Positions 47,436 to 56,254 of a stretch of DNA of 64,000 nt are shown piece by piece. How positions within the stretch are numbered: position 1 is the stretch's first letter; the number at the start of each line of letters is the position of its first letter. Origin of the DNA: Strongyloides papillosus (lineage: Eukaryota; Nematoda; Chromadorea; Rhabditida; Strongyloididae); NCBI GenBank assembly GCA_005656395.1, contig SRSI01000010.1, forward strand, positions 2,604,001-2,668,000, in the 5' to 3' direction. Made by a program: the position numbers and the translations under genes. The notes under the pieces are model-generated. The model saw only the letters and a program-made list of their open reading frames with translations, searched no databases and was not told the DNA's origin.

Positions 47436-48430
47436 ATGGATTTTAATTCTGAGAAGAGCCGTTCTGGAGCAGAAAAAAGTATATTTATGCTTACTGACGA
47501 TGTTATTCTTCTCATCTTGGAGAAACTCTCTTGGAGAAACATTCTCAATGTAAAGCTTGCGTCAAAGGAATTTTACAATCTCATTCATAAAAACTACCAC
47601 AGATTAGAAAGAAGAGAGGTACATGAGGTTTCGATAAAACATGACAAAAATTGTGAAAAATATCCATTTTATCTCAAAATGGTTTTCAAGAGTGTAAAAG
47701 ACGAAAATTCACGTGTCATTCCATATGATGGTTACTCGGTAATAGTTTTAATGACCACTAATATTTAGTTTATTCAAGTTTTTCCTTTTCAGAAAACTAC
47801 CAACATTCAAAGTAGTGAGGAATTGCATAAATTCCTAAGAATGTTTGACATGAAGAATCTTGACTCCTTTGATGCACCTGTTTCTTTCTAGGAGCTTTGG
47901 TATTTTTGACACATCAGATAAATATGTTCTCGGAGCAATTCTAGTTAAGGCTTCCTTACTATAACGATGTTAAATTTTTCTACTTTTTTATGTTGTTTTT
48001 TATTTGTATATATTTGATATTTATTTAATAAAATTTGTTTAATAATTTTCAAAAGGATTCTCATAAGTGAGAAAAGTGATTTAGTGATGGTCCTCGGTAT
48101 AAACCAATAGTTATTAATTCTAGTATGATTGAGTTTAACAATATATTTCCTTTTTTTACGTTGATACACGGTTTCGTCTATATAAATTGATTGTAAAAAT
48201 TTAATTTTACCAATCTTTTTCTAATCACTACAACTTGGTTAAATGGAACTTTTGTCCGAAATTCAAAGAAAAAAAAATTTCTCAAGTGCTACAAACAACA
48301 TTCAAATATGGTTATTTACTGTTATATTTTATAAGAAATACCCTTGTACCAAACTAAATCCTTCATTTAGTTTTTTAAAGAGGGTGCTTTTAAGCAAAAA
48401 TTTATCCCCATTTTTACTACTAGAATAAAT
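46970..48430 (+). repeat. F-box duplicon, unit 2
   Basis: This is the second unit of the tandem duplication described for unit 1. It carries the intact F-box frame (47436-47891) and a 3' flank ending near TTTTTTAAAGAGGG. The boundaries are approximate. Confidence 0.75.
47436..47891 (+). CDS. Small F-box protein
   Basis: Exon 1 (47436-47738) and exon 2 (47793-47891), split by a GTAATAG..TTTTCAG intron, give 133 aa. Residues 18-55 are an F-box (FMLTDDVILLILEKLSWRNI, then LNVKLASKEFYNLI). This would bind SKP1 and place the protein in an SCF ubiquitin ligase. After it comes only a short polar region and a helix (SSEELHKFLRMFDMKNLDSF). There is no room for the substrate-binding domain normally found in F-box proteins. 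It is therefore either a truncated family member or a dominant-negative-type adaptor. The intact frame, in contrast to its pseudogene neighbour, suggests it is still maintained. Confidence 0.65.
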
Positions 48431-48765
48431 TATTATCGGAAACAAGTACTTGTTAGTAAAAATTATGTGCAAACTTTTGGAACAGTATTTTAATTATATA
48501 TAGATTATTATTTGCAGTCCATAATTAAAAAAATAATAATCTAAAATAAAACATAAATGACAAACTGCACAAAAATCTACAAACTTTTTGTTTTGTAACT
48601 TTTTTCTGTACTTTCGATGATGACATGGGAAATATCATCTCACAGTGAGCATTATTTTTCCAAAAAAACAAATCATTTCGAAATTCTGTGCGACTACTTT
48701 GCTTAATTGTAATCCATTTTAAGTTTTTTACTCACTGTATTTTTCCCTGCTCTTTATGACTAAAA
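47892..48765. other. Intergenic region upstream of the 543-aa F-box gene
   Basis: The first 540 bp are the duplicon 3' flank. The rest is ordinary AT-rich DNA. An ORF at 48243-48428 is not supported. Confidence 0.5.
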
Positions 48766-50397
48766 ATGGAAAGTAGTGATTTATTTCTTACGATACTTTC
48801 TCAAAAACATGTATTAAAAAGGATTTCTAGCCACTTATCAGCCAACGATTGTTACAATTTAGCTAGAACTTGTAAAACTGGTTTTGTAAAGATTGGTGAT
48901 ATGAAAATGAAGGATGACATACTTTCTTTTAGAAAATATTATTGTTACTTGAATGTCAATTCAATGACATCAACTTCTGTATCTAAAATAGGACCAATAG
49001 ATAAAGATTACTATGAACAATTTAACACAGAAGACGTAAGACAATTGGAAGTTTTTGTTAGTATTCGATTTAAAAAGTTCTCTAAAGAAATAATGAAATT
49101 TGTGGGAGAGAAGTTAAATGTAATTTTGAATAAATTTTATTCTCTTAAAGAATTAATTCTTCGTTACTGTTTAAAGAAATCTGGAGGAGATTATATCCAA
49201 GATTCAATAAAAGAAATAAAATGTGATAGTATATCGACATTAAAAATTACTTTATGCGATCCTAAAACTGTTCAATATTTTTATCCTGTAATCTCAGATA
49301 ATGAAATTTTTAAGGGTTTCGGAAATCTTAAGAGAATAAGAATAAATCGTTTGGTTGATGAAAGAGATGGTATCGGAACAGATTTAATCAATGTCATTAG
49401 TAAAATTCAAAATATCACTATTGAATTTCCAATGGAAGACTTGGTTTTTCATGGTAAATGTACTAGGAAAGAGAGATATAAGCATTTTCTTTTATCGTAT
49501 ATTACACAAAAAAATATTAATTTATCTTTGCCTAGTGTTTTTGAAAATGAATTAAATTTAAATTACTGGCTTAAGCGATTGAATGCTTCAAAATTAAGTC
49601 TTATACGCCTTCTCAACATTAAAATATCATCATACACAACATTTTGTGATTTATCCAGGTTTTTGAAGGACATGAGAAATCTTGAAACATTAAAAATGAA
49701 TTTCACGGCTAATGAAGTATTAATAAATTATGAAATAGTAGAAGAATTAAATGCTCAAACATATGAATCTTTTAAAAATCTTAGTAATTTGAAAAGTATT
49801 TATATCATTTCTGATTTTCATAAACCTATTGGAGAAATGAATGAAGAATATATGATTAGAGGTGACGCCAATGATAAATTCAAGTATTTTCCAGAAGATG
49901 TTCAAAAAATTGAAAGATATAAATTGAATTTTCAAAATGAAATAATGGCCTTTTTAAGTGGTGCACCTGAAAGTGTTAGAAATATATATATTTCTGGATT
50001 GTTAGAAATAACCAATACAATGGCACATCTTCTAAATAAGTACTTTCCAAGTTTGTCTTTTCTACTTTTAAAAACCATCAAGAAAATTGATAGCAGGTGT
50101 TTGAAAAATTTTAGAAATCTTGAAATCTTCGTATCATGGATTGGAAATATTATTGAAGTACCATCAAATCTTAAAGTTTGTATGGTCATTGATGATTATG
50201 GTGATCATTTTTATAAAAGATCAGAATTTGAAAGTTCATCTAAATATTATAGAGAATTAGACCAATTTACAAAGGAATATACTTATCACGGTTCAATAGA
50301 GGGAAAAGTATTTTTTAGGCACTTTCATGAATATAACAAATTGAAATCCTATTTACGGATTATAACAGAACTCAATTCAGTATTTTTAATTAATTAA
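48766..50397 (+). CDS. F-box protein with leucine-rich-type C-terminal region
   Basis: A single exon of 543 aa starts MESSDLFLTILSQKHVLKRI. An F-box covers about residues 10-50 (HVLKRISSHLSANDCYNLAR, TCKTGF). About 450 residues of irregular leucine-rich repeats follow (for example FYSLKELILRYCLKKSGGDY, then FGNLKRIRINRL, then MRNLETLKMNF and FRNLEIFVSWIG). The family is related in plan to the large, fast-evolving nematode F-box sets. It should be a substrate receptor of SCF ligases. It has no intron, unlike the small F-box genes upstream, and does not look like a duplicon copy. Confidence 0.75.
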   Translation: MESSDLFLTILSQKHVLKRISSHLSANDCYNLARTCKTGFVKIGDMKMKDDILSFRKYYCYLNVNSMTSTSVSKIGPIDKDYYEQFNTEDVRQLEVFVSIRFKKFSKEIMKFVGEKLNVILNKFYSLKELILRYCLKKSGGDYIQDSIKEIKCDSISTLKITLCDPKTVQYFYPVISDNEIFKGFGNLKRIRINRLVDERDGIGTDLINVISKIQNITIEFPMEDLVFHGKCTRKERYKHFLLSYITQKNINLSLPSVFENELNLNYWLKRLNASKLSLIRLLNIKISSYTTFCDLSRFLKDMRNLETLKMNFTANEVLINYEIVEELNAQTYESFKNLSNLKSIYIISDFHKPIGEMNEEYMIRGDANDKFKYFPEDVQKIERYKLNFQNEIMAFLSGAPESVRNIYISGLLEITNTMAHLLNKYFPSLSFLLLKTIKKIDSRCLKNFRNLEIFVSWIGNIIEVPSNLKVCMVIDDYGDHFYKRSEFESSSKYYRELDQFTKEYTYHGSIEGKVFFRHFHEYNKLKSYLRIITELNSVFLIN

Positions 50398-51001
50398 TGT
50401 ATTAATTTATCTTATTTTTATCTACTAATTACAAAGATGTCAAGTACATATCCACAAATATTATATCTTTTTCAAAATGTAGGCTTACTGGTCTTTTCAA
50501 CGGTCAATTTATCTAGATATCCCAATATTTTTATTATGTTGTAATAATATTTAGTTCTATTTTTTTAAATTAATAAATGATATATGTATGCAAAAAAATA
50601 TATTCATTATTAAACACTTCATATGCTCTCAAATTTTTTAATCTCTTTATCCATATCATTATTCAAATATTTTTTATTTAATCATTTTTAACTAACTAAT
50701 AATAATCCTACCGAAACAGAAAAGTAGTTAGATGATACTAAAACCTTTATATGATATACAAAATGACGTATACCTTTTAGTGATAGTTACTATATCAAAA
50801 AGTTACATTTATTTAGAAATTACTACTGATAAAATGGACATTATTTTTCAACGACCTAATAAAAAATAAATAATTCATTGAAGTTAAGTTCAATGTGTTC
50901 ACAATCGTTAAACTTTTATCCGTACTATGAGTAATAAATAAAAAACAATTAAAATAGTATTTTTTTTTATTTTCAACATTGTTAAACATTTATTTAATAT
51001 T
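50398..51001. other. Spacer between convergent F-box and MESH1 genes
   Basis: 604 bp of AT-rich DNA. No feature is seen. Confidence 0.5.
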
Positions 51002-51706
51002 TTAACACTTCTTATCAAATATTTCATCCAAAGCTTTTTCCAAGATTTCATTTGTACCTCTCATTTGATCGACTACTTCCTTAGCCCATTTGTAGTAATT
51101 TTTTACTCGTCTTGTATCCCAGCCATGTGGAGTATTTCTCGAAAGATCTCGAACATTGTAAAGTTTATCAGCTAAACTTACTAGTCTTGTTTTTAAAGAA
51201 TGACTACCTGCCGTTTCAATTTGTAATTTCTTTCTAACATCCTTTGGTAATGATTTATCATCGGTACATTCAGCAACAATACTTCCTACCTCAGCACCAA
51301 ATTGAGAATTTATTTCTTCAATTGTTGTTTTGGTATCCTCAACAGTATCATGGAGAATTGCAGCAGCTAGTGTTACGGGATCATAAATTTTGGCCTCATT
51401 AGTCAAAATATAAGCAACACCTAAAGAATGAAAAATAATCTTCTAGTAGATTGAAAATTTACCTAATGGATGATTTATATATGGTGTTCCTTTGTGATCT
51501 TTACGTTTTTGGAAACGATGTCTTCTGGCAGCAAAATCTGCAGCTTTAATGACTAATGCCATTCCTTCAGCAGGTACAGGAAGAACCATGTCACCTACAG
51601 GTTCCGGACTAGGAGTTTCATATGGTGGTGGAGGACTTCCTTCCATATCATCAATTTCTTTTTTAGGTAGTTCAGGATATATATTATTTTTATCCTCAGA
51701 ATTCAT
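51002..51706 (-). CDS. MESH1/HDDC3-type (p)ppGpp and NADPH hydrolase
   Basis: Exon 1 (51706-51463) and exon 2 (51420-51002), with a 42-nt intron, give 220 aa. The HD-hydrolase core is typical: [33 protein letters not shown], then [13 protein letters not shown] (the HD pair) and [20 protein letters not shown]. The last part is [14 protein letters not shown]. All residues that bind the metal in MESH1 are visible. The family hydrolyses ppGpp in vitro and NADPH to NADH in cells. Compared with the human enzyme (about 179 aa) there is an N-terminal extension of about 40 residues. It is rich in Pro and contains PPPPYETP, a PPxY motif that can bind WW domains. Confidence 0.92.
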
Positions 51707-51935
51707 TTTATAATAATCAATATATAAGAATTATAATGCTGTTGATAGAATATATAAATATATATACATTAAAATTTATATAGGGCGACTATTAAATTTA
51801 TTATTTAAAATAGTGTTATGGAAAGACCTTCAATAAAATTTAAGGCTGACTAATATTAGTCATCGACTATTTTTATTTTAAAAGTAGGGAATGGTAAAAT
51901 AACTAGTTTATTTAACTTCTAAAAAATAATAAGAA

Positions 51936-52895
51936 TTAATTAACTAATTCACTTGTTTTAACTCCAAATCTACTTAACTTTTCGAAAGCTTTGTCATGGA
52001 CTTCTTTATCATCTATAGTAATAACAGGCATTTTAAAGGCTTTCATGTAGTAGAATTTGGCATCATCTTTTCTACCCAAACGATCATAACATTCGGCCAG
52101 GTAAAATGTATTTCTTGAGTAAAATTCAGGTTGAATAGTTTCAGCTTTCTCAAAATAACTCAAAGCTTCTTCATAAGTACTTGTTGGTGGTGTATTAAAA
52201 ACAGCTTTGGCAATGTAATATTGATAAGATGGCATATCAGCAAAAGTAAAGTGCCAAATTCCAAGTAAATGCCATGTTGTTGCATCAAGAGGATTTATTT
52301 CCAAGGCTCTGTTAAAGTGTTCCTTAACAATATAACTTTTTTCAATTCTTGATTTTCTTCCCTCTATTTCACCAACATAATCTAAAATAATACCCATCCA
52401 TTTATGAGCACCAAATGATCCTTCAATTGGCTCGTTATCTAATGCCTTTTTACAAGTTTCATATGCTTGCATGAAAAAAGTTTTTCGTTCTTCTTTATCC
52501 TTAGACAATTTCCCTTTTTCACACAAAACTCTTGCTAATCTCCATAACAATTCAGAATTTGTACCTTTCGCGTGCTTTTTTAAAATTGCATACGCATTAT
52601 CTATAAGATAATTATTATACAACGCATCAGTTTCACGAATAATCAATTCTAAATTTTGTATCTCTTTGTTAGCTGATGGGACGGCAGAGAACCTGGATTT
52701 ATCATCATCATTTTTAGATGATCCCCAAAATGATAAACCTAATAACGTCCCTGTTGTTCCTGTTCCAATTGCCATCTTAGTGAAGTGATTTCCAAACTTT
52801 CTTGAGCCGTTATGTGAGTAATTTTGTTTGTTTCCAGCACGCAAGAGAATACTTCTTGAATTGGATAAGAAACGTACGAATTTAGTAGAATTCAT
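51936..52895 (-). CDS. RMDN-family protein, probably mitochondrial
   Basis: A single exon of 319 aa starts MNSTKFVRFLSNSRSILLRA. A longer upstream frame exists but the MNST start gives a clean amphipathic, Arg-rich presequence without acidic residues. A Gly-rich hydrophobic segment (MAIGTGTTGTLLGLSFWG, about 40-58) may be a membrane anchor. The RMD domain with TPR-like helices follows: LLWRLARVLCEKGKLSK, then FGAHKWMGIILDYVGEIEG, then EHFNRALEINPLDATTWHLL. The family block PPTSTYEEALSYFEKAE comes next. RMDN/RMD-1 proteins associate with microtubules, and RMDN3 tethers mitochondria to ER. Which paralogue it is cannot be told. Confidence 0.85.
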   Translation of the reverse strand: MNSTKFVRFLSNSRSILLRAGNKQNYSHNGSRKFGNHFTKMAIGTGTTGTLLGLSFWGSSKNDDDKSRFSAVPSANKEIQNLELIIRETDALYNNYLIDNAYAILKKHAKGTNSELLWRLARVLCEKGKLSKDKEERKTFFMQAYETCKKALDNEPIEGSFGAHKWMGIILDYVGEIEGRKSRIEKSYIVKEHFNRALEINPLDATTWHLLGIWHFTFADMPSYQYYIAKAVFNTPPTSTYEEALSYFEKAETIQPEFYSRNTFYLAECYDRLGRKDDAKFYYMKAFKMPVITIDDKEVHDKAFEKLSRFGVKTSELVN

Positions 52896-53490
52896 GTTTA
52901 CAAGAAAATAAATGCTCCACAAAAAAAGGTAATTAATGTAAAAACAAAAGAAATTAACGTTGTCTTTTGTATAGGAAACGTTTGTATAGTATATATAAAT
53001 ATCCAACACAGGCGTTCCCGTTGTATAGGCCGACTAGATGTTTTCTATATAGGACCGCATTATTGTATTCATGTTTTATACCTTAGGTTATTTTATAATT
53101 AAAGTTTGAAACTTTTGTTTAGTTTCGGAGCAACATGTAGATACTAGCATCATCATTTGAAAACTTTCAAGAGGCAAATTTCATTTTTTTCCCTAATTTT
53201 TACAACATCATACCAATAACATTTAATTTTAATGCTATCTGTTAAATTTTCATTTACCAATTAAAAAAGTGCTTAAGTTATTGACAGATAATACAATGTT
53301 AACATGATTTTTTACCATATGGCGAAGAAATCAATCGCAAAATTCCATGATAACCAAAAAATTGCAATATAAAATTTAATATTTTCTCTAAGCGAATGTT
53401 GTCAATCGTTACTTATGACATATGATTAAATAGTGTAATTGTCATAAGATAGTTTTTGAAATTTGCTAAAACTACTTTTTAAGAAATATT
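52896..53490. other. Divergent promoter region, RMDN / rab-18
   Basis: 595 bp between divergent starts. It is slightly less AT-rich near the RMDN start. No recognisable motif is claimed. Confidence 0.5.
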
Positions 53491-54132
53491 ATGGCTAATG
53501 ATGATGTATTGACGACTCTAAAAGTTTTAGTTATTGGAGAAAGTGGCGTTGGAAAATCAAGGTATTAATAAAAGTTTTTGGAAATTAATAAAATTTTTAG
53601 TTTAATGCTCCGTTTTGTTGATGATACTTTTAACCCAAATATAACAGCGACGATAGGAGTTGACTTTAGGGTAACTACTGTTAATATAAATGGTGATCAG
53701 GTTAAGATAGCGATCTGGGATACGGCAGGTCAAGAAAGATTTAGAACTTTAACTCCGAGTTATTATAGAGGAGCTCATGGAGTAATATGTGTGTATGATG
53801 TGTCTTCTAGAACTACTTTCAACAAACTAGAACATTGGATTCAAGAAATAGATACTTATTGCACAAAAAATGAAGCTATTCGTATGTTAATTGGAAATCA
53901 AATCGACAAACCTTACCGAGAAGTTTCAAGAGAAGAAGGATTAAGCTTCGCTAAGAGAAACAAAATGTTATTTATTGAAGCTAGTGCCAAAACAAAAGAA
54001 GGTGTCAATATGGCCTTTGAAGAGTTAATTGAAAAGATATTACAAACACCAGGTTTGTGGGAGGCTAACAGAACTGGAATGAGAATTAAAGGCCATGAAG
54101 ATTTGAGTAGCGGAAATTATTGTGGTTGTTAA
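53491..54132 (+). CDS. rab-18: Rab18 small GTPase
   Basis: Exon 1 (53491-53561) and exon 2 (53601-54132) give 200 aa. It starts MANDDVLTTLKVLVIGESGV, almost the Rab18 N-terminus. The P-loop GESGVGKSS (17-25) is split by the intron. Switch I/G2 TIGVDF, G3 WDTAGQERF and the Rab18-specific TLTPSYYRGA and FEELIEKILQTPGLWE segments are present. The tail ends NYCGC, a CxC double-geranylgeranylation signal. Rab18 acts at ER-lipid droplet contacts and in ER/Golgi traffic, where it works with Dsl1/ZW10-type tethers. One oddity is the G4 base-recognition motif, normally NKxD, which reads GNQID. Confidence 0.95.
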
Positions 54133-54411
54133 TAGAAGTATTTATCTATAAAATCGGAATATTCATGTACATAGAGATACTGAAGTAAAGTTAGAAAGTT
54201 TTTTTAATATTTTTCTATTAAGTATTTTTGGAATTTATATGATGAATTTGATAAAAGAGTTTTAACATTTGATTTTTGTTTTTTTAAAATGACTTTACAT
54301 TATAATTTTTTGTCTATTTAATGTTTTAAGGAACGTCTTGAATATTAAATATTCAAAATATGAATTTGGTATCTTTTTTTATGTCATATTACATTTTTTG
54401 ATGATTAAGCG

Positions 54412-55815
54412 ATGCGTTCTTTCTTATTTTTGGTGGTTTCGATTTTAATACTATGTTCTGTAATGAATAAAACACTAATGTCGTACTACTTAGATCTAGG
54501 AAATCGACCTGAAATTGATGTTCCAATATATAGTGTTGAAGTTAGAAATGATAGTTATGGAAATATTAGTTTATCGTTCCCAGTTTTCGAAAATACCTCT
54601 AATCCACATTCCAATAAAGATCTTAAGATTTCAACTACTACAACTCAAAAAATCCCTGAAGGAATTATAACTGAAAGTTCACCGAATAAAACATTACCTT
54701 CACAAGACCACTTAAATGGTACTATAAATACTGGAAGAAAAGACCCTTTAACCGATGAAACTACAACTCCAAAGATATTTTTGGTCACAATACCAACTGA
54801 AAGTCATTTTACATCAACTAAATCAACTAATCAAGAGCTCTTAAGTACTACAAAAGCATCAAATTTTAAAGCTGAAACAACTAAAGAAAATTCGAGAGAA
54901 GAAGAAGTTACACCGATACCATTATTGACATCTACAAATTTAAAAATAATCACCACAACAGAACATTCTACTTTAAATACAAAAACATCAACTCTAAAAA
55001 AAGAAACTTCAACTCAAATGAGAGAAACTTCTACCTTAAGGACAAAAACTTTAAGTACAAAAGCTCCGATTTTAAATATAAAAACTTCAACTTCAAAGAA
55101 AAAAAAATTGACTTTAAGTACAAAAGCACCGACTTTAAGTACAAAGGCTCCGACTTTAAATACAAAAACTCCGGCTTTAAATATAGAAACTTCCACTCTT
55201 AGAATAAAAACATCAACTCCAATAAAAGGAATTCCAACTTCAGTGAAAGAAACTTCTACTAAAAGGACAAAAACTTTAAGTTCTAAAGCTCCGATTTTAA
55301 ATATAAAAACTTCCACTTCAAAGAAAAAAAACTTGACTTTAAGTACAAAAGCACCGACTTTAAGAACAAAAGCACCGACTTTAAGAACAAAAGCACCGAC
55401 TTTAAGAACAAAAGCTCCGACTTTAAATAAAAAAAATTCTACTTTTAGAATAAAAACTTCAACCTCAACAAAAGAAACTCCAATTTTAAGAACAGAAACT
55501 TTAAGTACAAAAACTCCGATTTTAAATATAGAACCTTCGACTTCAAATAAACCAAATTCAACTCCAAGTAAAAAAACTTCCACCCTAAGCACAAAAGCAT
55601 TCACCTTAAGTACAAAATCTATAAGTCCAACACCATCAGTAAATGTATCCTTAGAATCGGAAAAATCTAAAACTTCAACTCCATGTTTTGAATCTCAAGA
55701 AGTGCATCCTACAAAGAAACATCCTGTGGATAATTGTGAAGAACCTCAAAAACAAAAAAATGAAAATTTACAAATTAACGACGTTATAAATTTTAATATA
55801 ATAATTGAAGACTAA
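54412..55815 (+). CDS. Secreted Thr/Ser/Lys-rich mucin-like repeat protein
   Basis: A single exon of 467 aa starts with a signal peptide (MRSFLFLVVSILILCSVMNK). A unique segment of about 50 residues carries two or three N-glycosylation sequons (for example NDS, NIS and NTS). From about residue 65 to 425 the protein is Thr/Ser/Lys-rich with seven-residue units (TLRTKAP/TLSTKAP). These are nested in a 75-aa higher-order repeat at residues 210-284, 285-359 and 360-onward. The end is acidic and unique, with CFESQEVHPTKKHPVDNCEE and two Cys. Dense Thr/Ser with Pro predicts heavy O-glycosylation, as for cuticle-surface or secreted mucins of worms. Lys every few residues makes it strongly basic, unusual for a mucin. 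No known family is recognised. Confidence 0.75.
   Translation: MRSFLFLVVSILILCSVMNKTLMSYYLDLGNRPEIDVPIYSVEVRNDSYGNISLSFPVFENTSNPHSNKDLKISTTTTQKIPEGIITESSPNKTLPSQDHLNGTINTGRKDPLTDETTTPKIFLVTIPTESHFTSTKSTNQELLSTTKASNFKAETTKENSREEEVTPIPLLTSTNLKIITTTEHSTLNTKTSTLKKETSTQMRETSTLRTKTLSTKAPILNIKTSTSKKKKLTLSTKAPTLSTKAPTLNTKTPALNIETSTLRIKTSTPIKGIPTSVKETSTKRTKTLSSKAPILNIKTSTSKKKNLTLSTKAPTLRTKAPTLRTKAPTLRTKAPTLNKKNSTFRIKTSTSTKETPILRTETLSTKTPILNIEPSTSNKPNSTPSKKTSTLSTKAFTLSTKSISPTPSVNVSLESEKSKTSTPCFESQEVHPTKKHPVDNCEEPQKQKNENLQINDVINFNIIIED
55039..55625 (+). repeat. Coding higher-order repeat: 225-bp period with nested 21-bp units
   Basis: The stretch AGGACAAAAACTTTAAG starts at 55039 and 55264, with a diverged copy at 55489, each exactly 225 bp apart. 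Between them a near-identical block of about 100 bp encodes KAPILNIKTSTSKKK. Perfect or near-perfect 21-bp units (ACCGACTTTAAGAACAAAAG) run in tandem around 55352-55431. Confidence 0.9.
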
Positions 55816-56254
55816 TAATAATATTCAAAGATATAAATAAAATCCTCTTTTTAATGAAACATAGTCTTCAATAGAATATAGAGATATTCAAACTTTTGGA
55901 TGATACATTTGTTTTCAAAATATAAAATGTTAATTCTTCAACTTAAACATAATTGTGTCAAAAATTATCTTTACGAAAAATTTTTAATATTTACCATAGT
56001 AATAAAAACTACATTATAATACTAAAAGCCTTTAATAAATAAATTTTATTCATTTTATAAATTCCACAATATTTATGAAGTAGCTATTTTAACTTTTATC
56101 ATTATTTACATTAATGTTTATTCAAACTGTATAAATATCTTCCCAATTTGTTTACATTTTTCTTTCTCTTCAAAACATCAGACACATAAACTATAATTAA
56201 ATATCGTAACTATCTACTATTCATCACTCCATTTTCTATTGGATCATCAACGCT
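55816..56254. other. Spacer before sec-5
   Basis: 439 bp of AT-rich DNA. It holds AATAAA-like signals for the repeat-protein gene and the sec-5 promoter. Nothing else is seen. Confidence 0.5.

Noticed and set aside
47945..48428. Short frames on both strands after the small F-box gene
   Set aside because: They fall in duplicon flank sequence that is not coding in the other copies.
52896..53009. 38-residue upstream extension of the RMDN protein
   Set aside because: The extension is hydrophobic and Tyr-rich with no presequence character. The MNSTKF start gives a normal mitochondrial targeting sequence.
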